From assembly GCA_010645155.1 (NCBI GenBank), contig CM021315.1:3837780-3901779 (forward strand): 64,000 bases of DNA, read 5' to 3'. This DNA comes from Tigriopus japonicus (Eukaryota > Arthropoda > Copepoda > Harpacticoida > Harpacticidae). Of this stretch, positions 55,601 to 64,000 are shown piece after piece. The notes beneath the pieces are model-generated. The model was not told the DNA's origin. It was given only the letters and a program-made list of their open reading frames with translations, and searched no databases. The position numbers and the translations under genes were made by a program. Position 1 is the first letter of the stretch, and each line of letters opens with the position of its first letter.

Positions 55601-58600
55601 ATGTACCGCTTGGCCCTCATCTTCGCTGTTTTGGTGGTCTTGACACAAGCCAAGTCACATTTCCATCGGGTTCCTGAAAAGTTGGCGTAAGTAAAAAAGA
55701 AATCTCGTCCATCGTTTGTATCCAGGTAATTTTATCGAACTTAGGTTTGAAATAGAAGTGTTTTGGCCCTGAAAAACGCGAAAAAGGTTTTTCCTCTTAA
55801 ATTTGCCCGAAAATGTGAAAATAAGATAAAAAGAAGTTGAAAAGTCCAAAAGAGGTTTTTTCTTGCCAAAGTAAACTGAATCAATTTTACACCTGTCATG
55901 TACAACAAAAGCCCTTAGGGCCTAACAATTTCCAATTTCCAAGTTTCTTAATAGCCGAAAACGGGTTTTTGACTCTACCATAGACCACTGAATCCCTGGA
56001 CGCCGACAATCAGATTCTCTTTCATCAGTAGGGAAGAAACAGATTGTGGCGGGAGAACGCAACCATACAATAAAATTGTTTTCGTGAGTCTGCTTGCGAA
56101 GAGGAGTCAATGAATGACTTTTACCCTCTTAGATACATGATATTGACTGATAAAGACAACAAAAAATCCTTCATCAATCCAACAAATTTAGTTTTCAACT
56201 TATGCTTTGGGAACCTGTTGACAGATCTAGAAAAAAAACAAAGATTTTTACAATCTATGTCCAAACATTAATAATGAACATTGTTTTGGATTTCATCAAA
56301 CTAAAATGCCTGAACATCTGCTTGAGATTTATGAGTAAGATTTTATGTCTATGCAAAACTTTAGCCTCTTTTGATAGCTTTCACTTCAATTTTTGAATTA
56401 TTAGTAATTTGTTTTAGGGATTTAATTGTTTTATTTGACCTAAAAATAATAATCACTTTATTGAAAGTTGTTCATTTTGACACTAAGACGTTGAAAAACC
56501 TATTTAAAATCTTGGCATAAAATCTTGGCTTGAGAGCTATGCTATCCATTGTGCTTGGGATAGACTTCCCTGCTAAAGTAAATGGTCAAACGAGGAGCGG
56601 TCTCCAGCTTACAGTGGTGGAGTTTGATTCTTGACCTCATTCAACATTTCCCATTTGTGTAAGTTTGACCAAAAAATTGAGTCAATTGATGTCTTAGTTT
56701 TCTCCTTCAAACCTCACAAGATGTTGGTACAGGGTTAGACAGAATTGGTGAAACAAGAATATGGTGAAATAACTCTACCAACAACGTCAATGGGGGAGCA
56801 TTGTTCAAAGAAGTTTTTCCGATTACAACATACAATAACATAATTTAATATTATTTGTCATATCCCTTTTGGACCAAACCACCGCTCTGAACGCCATTAT
56901 ACCAACGTTACAACTTGCACGTACCTATTCCTGCTTTTGGCTATCATGTCCCATGCTGCTTCAGCTACAATCAAAAGTGATCCTGGTTCCCCTTGTTGGA
57001 CTTTTTTACGATCCAACCAAAAGTTATGAGGACACATTTTAGTTTTTGGTCATTTTGTTCTTGGGAGTCCTCACCCTCTTTTTGCCACCTGGTCCAGGGC
57101 TCCGTGACAAATTTCCTGTGTCCTGTTATGTTTTTTAACTTATGGTTTGAAATTGTGGCTCACTCTGAGGGTCTTACTCATGATTTCAAATCTAATGTTT
57201 TATTAATTTTGCCTAACCTTGTAGATTCAAGTGGAGGCAAAGGTCAAGAGAAAAATATTAAAAATGGAAATTGCATGCATCCTTGTGCAAACAAAAAACC
57301 CTTACTTGTGCTAGGTTGGCCAGGTCCGGTAATTTTCAATTTTATCGTACTTTTTAATCAAAACATATGCTCCTTAATGCCATCTTTTGACAGCCGTAAG
57401 AACTTGCAAGAGTAAACAATTGGTTCTAGGTCCATTGGACACACTTTCATGTTGGTTCTATCCAGTTTTTGAAGTAAGGCTTGATAGAGAAAATCATTAG
57501 TAATATTTCTGGCCTTGTCTTGAATGCCTTCAGTGGATCATTTCCTGAATTTTCCTTGCAAAGAGAAGAGGGCAGCAAATTCAAAACAACGCTGAGAATT
57601 ATCATATTTTGTTGCTTAGACAGAAAAGAGGACAACGTTTCTCGTTGACCTACCCTGCATAGAACATCAATGTTCTTATAAAATTTTGGGCTTATTTTTG
57701 CACCCCTTTCCAGCTACGGGATTTTGAAAAAATATTTCGTATCCATACATATCTATGGCCAAATCACCATCCACAATTGTTGTTCTACTTGCAATGCATA
57801 TCAAGCGAGTGTTTATGGTCACCACATGATTTTTTAGGACACATATTTTGTGTACATGTATGGTTAATTGTGTCAATTGCCTCCTACCCTTCGTACGTCT
57901 TTTTGATACTCTCACGCTTAAACAGTGACTTTATAGGAATGTTACCTTTAATTTAGAAAATGCTTAATCAAATCTCTTTTTAAACCAAGTCCAAACGGGC
58001 TTAAAATACACCTAAACTCAATCTTTCTCTTTAGACGTTTGCCTAAGTCCCAAACTATTCGTGATGAAAAGATTGTAGGAGGTGATGAGGTTATGCCCAA
58101 TTCCATTCCATATCAGGTAATCATGGACCTTGCCTAGTTTCCTTCTTTCACAAAAGGCAGATTTATTTGAAAAAAGGCTTGCTTTATTTTAATCAGGTGT
58201 CCTTGCAAATTTGGGACCTTTTCGTGTATTATCCATGTGGAGGATCTATTATTGACCCCACCCATGTTCTGACATCTGCACATTGTTGCCTTTTTACGGA
58301 CATAGAAAGACTCGTTGTGGTGGCCGGGGAACATGATCTGTCAAACGACTCTGGCTATGAGCAGGTTCGAAAAAATGCCTCAGTTTTCCCTATCGTCCTT
58401 TCATAAAATCTTGATGTACAGTATGTTCAAGTGACGTCTTATGATGTACATCCCAATTATGACGAACAGGCTAGTCACTCCAATGATGTATGCATCATGA
58501 CTTTAACTGAGCCTTTTATTTTTGACAGGTAAGTACATCCTCTCACCTATGCCTTCCTAGATTTAGTTATCAACCCTAATATTCCATTTCTAGTAAGGTG

Positions 58601-60586
58601 TCAGCTGCAACATTGCCTAGCCAAGACCAAGAATTCACTGGAAACGCTGTTGCGTCTGGATGGGGCACCCTTAGCTTTGATGGTGAAAGGTCGGACACTT
58701 TGCAGTCTGTGACAATTCCCATTGTACCCTTTGAAGGTAAGGTTGAGTGATATTGATACAGTTTAAGCGAAACGTCCTTTTTCAGAAACCATCAACAAAT
58801 TTGCATTCAGACTTCTGATACACAATTGAGGTTTGACTGACATCTTTGGGTGCACGTAACACTATCCTCAATACTTTTTTACCAGTTTTTTGAGTTGCCT
58901 GAGCGTTTCCATAGGTCAAGCCTTTGGAAGACTTTTGGTTGGTAGCAAGTAGTGACATGTTTCGAACCAGGAGTGCTGCCAGTTTTGACTCGGAAGTTTA
59001 TTGCGGTTAAAAAGGGCAGGGTGTTTGGAACTTTTTGAAAAGGCCCAAACAAGGACAAATTTGGCAACGCTAGAACTAGTTCGATTTCGAGTTCCATCGA
59101 TAGTTCTAAAAATGGATTTCGTGTTGGCAGTGCTGCCATTTTTTATGGTAGATAAGGTCTATTGCCTGTTGAAAAGTTTAGTTGTGGTCAGATTTTTGAC
59201 CCTAAAAACCAAAATGGCAAAACTCTGCCTAACATCCAACACAAATACATCAGTAGTAGCAAGTACTGATGGGATTTCCCAAGCTATCAAGCACTTCAAT
59301 TTTTCAAGGTGGGCTTGTTTCCATTTTAGCTGCCTCAAGCTAAACCAAGCATTCAAGCCACAGGGCTCAGAGGACCTAGGGTTAATATCAGGGTTGCCAA
59401 GCTATTTCATGTCCTTTTTGCCTGATCTAAAAATAGAAGCAGAAACTCCTATGCTGTTGCAGAATTTGCCATTCTTTTGCATAGATTTTTCAAGATATTT
59501 GCCTTCTTAGGGGCTATATGAAGCATGCTTCGTCAAACCTTAGTGCACACTATTTTACTCCTTTCCGGTGGCCAACAAATTAAATTTTAATTGGCAAACC
59601 TGACATGGGGTGAGGGTGCTTGAAACTGCTTGCAAGCTTTCAAGCGCAGCTGAAAACTGTTGCTTGGCCCAAACTCCTCTTCAAGTTGCAGCTTGTTTCC
59701 CATCAGTAGTAGCAAGCATGATTTCGCTCATCCGCCCAAAACAGTGCTTCCATACGTTGTTCCAAAAACATGTCTAGTTCACGCAGAAAATAGGTTGTTG
59801 GTGGGAGCTTGACCCCAAATGAATAAGCCAAGAGGAGGCAAACTCTTTCATTTTTTTTATTAATTTGTTGAGACACTCTATGGAAACGGAAACTATTCGG
59901 TTTAGTACACACTCATATCAAAGATGTCAGGAGTACATTTCAAAGGGTTCCTGAAGCTTTCGTTGGCTTAGCCATGAGTCAGCTGTCGTAAGGCCAAGTT
60001 CCATGGTTCCACCATAATCCGGATTTTTTGAACAATTTTTAAGCTATTAGTTTTTTCTCCTTTTTATCATTTTAAAAGTGAAAGTCTTTTTTAATACATA
60101 GTATTTCGAATGTGGCAAAAATATCCCTTAACCTTAAGTATTATTTCAATTAATTTTCTGAGTATTTAAGCACTTCTCAATTATTTATTAACTGAATAAC
60201 CAAAAAACCTTTAGTTTGTGCCATTTTAATCCACCAAAGCTGATCTCCATGATATCAATCAATACAAAATGGACCTAAAAAGGGGAAGATTACATCAAAA
60301 ACAAGTTTTAGTCTTCTAAATCCACTCAAGCAAATCTTTCTATTCGAGTTCAGATTGTGCTGCAGCATATCCCGATGAAATTGTGGACGACACCATGATC
60401 TGCGCTGGTGAGGAAGGCCAAGACTCTTGTAAAGAGGACGGTGGTGGACCTTTGACTTGCGATGGAATCCAATGTGGTGTGGTGTCTTGGGGATATGGAT
60501 GTGGTGATGCTGAATATCCTGGAGTGTATGCCCGTACTGCCAAGTTTGTTGATTGGGTAGCCGGGGTTGTTACCGGGGACAACTGA
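55601..60586 (+). CDS. Trypsin-fold serine protease homolog (S195G, non-catalytic), 6 exons, 272 aa
   Basis: Exons: 55601-55686, 58035-58116, 58197-58364, 58422-58528, 58594-58736, 60354-60586; phases agree, 819 nt. Signal peptide 1-17 (MYRLALIFAVLVVLTQA), short propeptide, activation site DEK|IVGG (after Lys41), then an S1-family domain. Catalytic His85 (TSAHC) and Asp134 (NDVCIMTL) are present. The Ser block, normally GDSGGP, reads EDGGGP: Gly225 replaces the nucleophile and Glu replaces the oxyanion glycine. Asp219 at the base of the S1 pocket and SWGYGC are kept. Loss of Ser with an intact fold is the hallmark of arthropod serine protease homologs, several of which act as cofactors in immune cascades or as binding proteins. 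No clip domain. Intron 5 (1.6 kb) carries two hAT-like elements. Confidence 0.92.
55687..58034 (+). other. Serine protease homolog intron 1
   Basis: 2.35 kb. A minus-strand open frame at 57676-57915 contains 'MYGYEIFFQNPVAGKG', which faintly resembles the endonuclease region of CR1/Jockey-type LINEs; the evidence is too thin for a separate call. Another frame at 56993-57415 is unrecognised. Confidence 0.5.
58950..59255. mobile_element. hAT-like MITE, TASTGATG family copy, 306 bp
   Basis: 8-bp duplication gtagcaag at 58942-58949 and 59256-59263. The left end is TAGTGACATGTTTCG and the right end is the inverse of TACTGATGTATTTGTG. The interior is inverted relative to the copy at 25121-25404. 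In intron 5 of the serine protease homolog. Confidence 0.85.
59264..59708. mobile_element. Second hAT-like MITE on the same target site, 445 bp
   Basis: Begins TACTGATGGGATTTCC and ends with the inverse of TACTGATGGGAAACAAG. Flanked by gtagcaag at 59256-59263 and 59709-59716; the left copy is shared with the element before it. The interior differs from that element. Confidence 0.85.
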
Positions 60587-60908
60587 ACTAGGCGACACAT
60601 GTCACATGGGTCAAAACTGAAATATGCTCATGGTCGAGGCAAAATGTTTCATGTGTTTGGCTGATAAAAGAGAGATATCGATTTTACCATGTGAGCTGTG
60701 GATTCACAGTTCAAAATATTGTCTTTTTGGATTTAGGATTGAACACTTAGATTTGCAATATTTTCAAGTTTAATTGGAAAAAATACACTGGACTATTCAC
60801 AACCTAGATAAATGAGAAGGTAAATTTTGCTACTAGGCAAGCTAAACTCTTCAGTCATGAACATTTTTAGAAAAACTTTGATTGCTTATGGTTAAAAAAT
60901 GTATAGTA

Positions 60909-60916
60909 AAATAAAT
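60909..60916 (+). terminator. Poly(A) signal region of the serine protease homolog
   Basis: Overlapping AATAAA hexamers (aaaataaataaatg) about 325 bases after the TGA at 60584-60586. Confidence 0.5.
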
Positions 60917-61003
60917 AAATGAATCTTTAGACAAAGGAACCAAAGAATCATTACTTAAAGTGATGCTGTTCGGCAATTCAAGCTAGAATGGAAAGGTGAT
61001 CAC

Positions 61004-62192
61004 TGGGGTGCACTTTTCATGCAAATGCACTTTTACACGTTTGGCCGGTTTTTTGCTTTAATTGCACTTTTTGCCGTTTTTTCACGTTTTTGCACTTTCC
61101 GTGATTTTTTGCTGATATCTTTTGTATTTTGGCCAGAAATTTCAAAAAAATGAACATTTTTTCCAAGTTCTGTGTCAAAAAACTTTCCGTCAAAAAACCC
61201 CAGCATGGCTAAATAATTACTATATTGTTGATTGTTCCACACATTGGAATTGGCTTCACTTGTTGGGGTAAATAGTTTACCTTATGGGCTGGTAATTTAA
61301 ATCATGTTGATGAACACTAAGTTTTAGATTTTTCACTGAAAATTCAACTTATTTGACATGAATAACAATTCTGATCAACAAAACCAATCATGGGATAGAA
61401 AGAAACGTTTAATAAACATAGAAAATAATAGTAATCAACCTACCCACTTAAATCAAAACAAAAAGACCAAAGTGCTTAAAAAAACTTGACCAAGTATGAT
61501 TCTTGTGTTTACAAAAAAACTCTTTTGGCTTGAAAATTAAAAATGAAGCCAAACAGTCAAAAGGTTAGACAGACATTGCATGTATATGCATATTTATTTT
61601 TTACAAAATAAATTTTTAAGGAAGCCAAAGTGGCCACGCGTACTAATGCGTTCCTATAAGAGCTGAGTGTAAGTGCTTCCCCAGATGGCGTAGGTTTGAA
61701 TCCTGTTGGGGGTCGGATTGGAGCTGTCGGGAGAGATCCTTCAATTTACAGGGAATCACATTCTTGTAGCGGTAGTAAAAAATCCGCAATAAAATAAAAT
61801 TAAATGAACTAAGTAAAGCCACATTAACAATCCTTGAGTGTACTCTCAGATGATCAGTTGTCTTTTTTGAAAAAAAGCAACACCTCTTTTGAGAGTGTAC
61901 TAAAAGACCACCAATTTGTTGACCTAATTTTGGTATTCTGTAAAATCTGACTTATGTATGTTGACATATGACCCAATATTGGGAGAAATGCAATTCTGAT
62001 CTTTTTTGACTTAAATACCATTTTTGGAACAACAAAGGGGCTTAGCAATTTTCGTGTTTTCCCAAATGAACCAGATCAATCGACCAATTTCTTTGTATTT
62101 TACAAAAATAATGTTTGCACTTTTTTGCACTTTTATTTGCACTTTAACCTGCACTTTCTGGTCTTTTAATTTGCACGAAAAGTGCACCCCTA
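61004..62192. mobile_element. hAT-like element with TTTGCACTTTT arms, 1.19 kb
   Basis: Exact, palindromic 8-bp duplication gtgatcac at 60996-61003 and 62193-62200. The right end reads TAGGGGTGCACTTTT inward and the left TGGGGTGCACTTTT, one base short. Both arms are full of GCACTTTT motifs, as in 2320-3214. It interrupts a LINE fragment. Carries a tRNA-like SINE head. Confidence 0.85.
61621..61800 (+). repeat. tRNA-derived SINE-like sequence
   Basis: AGCCAAAGTGG (61623-61633) fits a class II tRNA box A and GGTTTGAATCC (61693-61703) fits box B. The 60-base spacing suggests a Leu/Ser-type tRNA ancestor. An A/T-rich tail (aaaataaaattaaat) follows near 61790. The SINE lies inside the hAT-like element. 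Confidence 0.5.
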
Positions 62193-62200
62193 GTGATCAC

Positions 62201-62581
62201 TTCCCAGCTTGTGCTAAAAGTAAGACAATTACTGGACAGACTCGCAAAGAAAATAGAGTAACAATCCAATGGATCAAAGCCCATTACGAGTTGAAAGGTA
62301 ACGAAATAGCAGACAACCTAGCAAAGACAGGTGCAGAACAAATTTGCTTTGGTCCTGAACCATCTCTCCCAGTTTCCCGGAATATCTACAAAGACAAAAT
62401 TAAGAATGGGTAAAATATAATACCAATGCCCTAGGAACAATCCCAAGGCCAGAACTACACAAAATCATACAATTCATAACATGTTATTGCAATTTAAGGA
62501 GACACAGACATCCAAGACAACGAGAACGATCCAAGCTGCCGATTATGCAACGAGGAAGACGTCTTCTTCATTTTTATCTGA
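62201..62581 (+). pseudogene. LINE ORF2 C-terminal fragment with RNase H domain
   Basis: One frame reads VTIQWIKAHYELKGNEIADN then LAKTGA, the RNase HI active-site region (H-x-x-x-x-G-N-E-x-A-D). After a stop at 62411 the next frame reads LHKIIQFITCYCNLRRHRH, and the first frame returns with NDPSCRLCNEEDVFF; these are the typical 'fiTgHcxLrxHr' and CRLC-EE blocks at the end of I/Jockey-superfamily LINE proteins. Frameshifts and stops show it is dead. The ORF continues to the left of the hAT-like insertion (60960-60995, EWKGDH). The 3' UTR probably extends to the ACAA tail near 62973. Confidence 0.75.
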
Positions 62582-62674
62582 CCCCCCTAAATCTTCAAGG
62601 TTGCGTTATGTCTTTGATACAAAACTATTGGTTTAAGATAATTGAGATAGTTTTAAGTACTTAAAGACAAAATT

Positions 62675-62700
62675 GTTAGGTAAGGTTAGGTTAGGTTAAG
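62675..62700. repeat. Short interstitial TTAGG-like repeat
   Basis: About four degenerate units of TTAGG (ggtaaggttaggttaggtta), the arthropod telomere motif. Too short to be informative by itself. Confidence 0.5.
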
Positions 62701-62792
62701 AATGGTTAAGTTAGCTTTGAAATGTTAAACGTATAAAATTCAAGTTTAGAATCTCCCAACCTCACCGAGTTGGGGTTCAGATAATAAGTAAG

Positions 62793-62906
62793 ACCCAATT
62801 AAGAGCTATCCCCGCTCCTTCCAGTCATTTTTTATTGTTGCCCCCGAAAGTCAAGCAGCTCCCATATGAAATGACTGGAGGGAGCGGGAAAATCCCTTAA
62901 TTGGGA
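62793..62906. repeat. Long imperfect hairpin
   Basis: GACCCAATTAAG at the left pairs with CCTTAATTGGGAC at the right, and CCGCTCCTTCCAGTCATTT pairs with AAATGACTGGAGGGAGCGG further in; the loop is about 40 bases. It may be the 3' UTR stem-loop of the adjacent LINE or an independent foldback. Confidence 0.7.
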
Positions 62907-62949
62907 CACCCTTTAACGGATGGCGGCCTCAATCTGCTAACAAGCTCTT

Positions 62950-62973
62950 TACAAACAAACAAACAAACAAACA
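62950..62973. repeat. (ACAA)n tract
   Basis: Five to six ACAA units; a plausible 3' tail of the LINE fragment. Confidence 0.8.
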
Positions 62974-63163
62974 CAGTTAGATTAGGTTACGATACATGTG
63001 TACCCTTAACTAGAATCATGAAAGCTTAATTTTCTCCCAAATGATGGTAATATTTTGTTTATGATTTCACTGAACAAAAGCTAATTTGAGTACATCAGCA
63101 TACGCAAGCAAACCTTCACAAAAAATTCAGTTGTGTATTTATTTCAGAATGATCAATTTAACC

Positions 63164-63556
63164 CACAGAGTTCCCAGAGAGGAGACGCTAGGGCAGACAG
63201 GCCTAACATTTTGTTTAACAATTTTCAGGCCCCAGCTGACCTTTGGCTGTGACGTTTTCCAAGCAGTTGTGCCCAAACAAGTTCGTTTGTAGGGTTGAAG
63301 TCATGGTCACTTGTTCCACCTTAAAATGCCCCAATTGTTCAGGGCCTGTCAAGAATAACCCCTCAGACCAGAGGCATGATTCTGCACGTTAACTTCACAT
63401 AATTTAATTGCAACATTTCAAAACGAACCCAACTTTGGTATGAAGGAAAATTTGTTTGTTTGGGCACAACTTAGGAAATAATTTTCGGAAATATCAAGTT
63501 TTAACGTGCAACCTTTGCTCTTCAAAAGCTGTAACTCGTCCAACAAAAATTTCCGT
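63164..63556 (+). repeat. Dispersed ~400-bp repeat, copy 2
   Basis: Inverted match to 13705-14103, with the same three landmark blocks. No ends with target duplications recognised. Confidence 0.75.
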
Positions 63557-64000
63557 TTATTTACCTTTTCTAACCCAATTCCAATCAAGTCTAACCAGAT
63601 TCAACAAGAACTGAAATCATCAAACTTTCCCAAAGAGCCATTGGGTACAATATAATAGATCCTTTTCCTCACTCACAGACTGACTGGTTTCACGACCACA
63701 TGAGAAAATTACTATATCTACTTAAGATCTTTGACGACCTCTCTAATAACAGTCGTTCTTCAAAAATGTAAATCACGCAACCCTCCATAATTCGGTGGTA
63801 AAAATCATATCAGAAAGGATACATGGATCAAGTCTGCCGGGTTACTGAAAACACAAAAATAATGAGTGAATGATTTTTTGCGACTCTCGGTCATGTTGAG
63901 GCGAATAAAATAAGTTATAAATATCCATGTGTTGTTATTTTATTTGGCAAATTAACTTGTCAAATGATAAAAGAAAAAATAGACGATTGAAAGTGCGATG
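63557..64000. other. Window end, nothing recognised
   Basis: AT-rich, no open frame of note. Confidence 0.4.

Noticed and set aside
56993..57415. 140-codon open frame in the serine protease homolog intron 1
   Set aside because: No domain, signal or splice context; likely chance in AT-rich sequence.
57676..57915. LINE endonuclease fragment (MYGYEIFF...AGKG)
   Set aside because: Only a short faint resemblance; no catalytic residues of the endonuclease can be identified.

Overview
The window is eukaryotic nuclear DNA. It is AT-rich, with spliced genes, GT-AG introns, AATAAA poly(A) signals and dense transposable-element debris. The gene content (a Spätzle-type neurotrophin, a fimbrin, a trypsin-fold serine protease homolog) and a short TTAGG-like run point to an arthropod. 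A crustacean such as a copepod is my best guess, but the sequence does not prove it.

Layout. 11-165 is the last exon of an unidentified + strand gene. 166-8690 is mostly non-coding and holds a hAT-like element (2320-3214) and a long-arm foldback repeat (4035-4231). 8958-23657 (+) is a 12-exon plastin/fimbrin gene of 611 codons; its introns 1-3 and 5-6 are large and introns 3, 5 and 6 are crowded with mobile elements. 24140-26343 (-) is a 4-exon GT31-fold glycosyltransferase-like gene that lacks its metal-binding DDD motif. It is convergent with plastin and head-to-head with the next gene. 26632-29905 (+) is a 12-exon secreted EGF/thrombospondin/cysteine-repeat protein (854 aa). 30286-39039 (-) is a 9-exon gene for a giant Spätzle-like protein (about 2559 aa): a ~1490-residue disordered proregion, a ~100-residue cystine knot and a ~950-residue disordered tail. 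39330-40300 holds two weak gene candidates. 40300-55500 is largely intergenic, with one copy of a structured ~600 bp repeat (45780-46384), LINE debris, microsatellites and more hAT-like elements. 55601-60586 (+) is a 6-exon serine protease homolog whose active-site serine is replaced by glycine. 60950-63560 is a LINE fragment split by a hAT-like element, followed by repeats.

Mobile DNA is the dominant theme. I find at least twelve elements with terminal inverted repeats bounded by exact or near-exact 8-bp target-site duplications, the signature of non-autonomous hAT elements. They include a clean nested pair (16457-18217), a pair sharing overlapping target sites (15097-15596), and two different elements placed back to back on the same 8-bp target, leaving three copies of that target (58942-59716).

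Functional theme. Three neighbouring genes (GT31-like, serine protease homolog, Spätzle-like) are divergent members of their families. Two have lost catalytic residues while keeping intact reading frames and splice sites, so they look like pseudoenzymes rather than simple pseudogenes. All exon models were built by eye from frame, splice consensus and family motifs; exon-phase bookkeeping is consistent for every multi-exon gene reported with high confidence.
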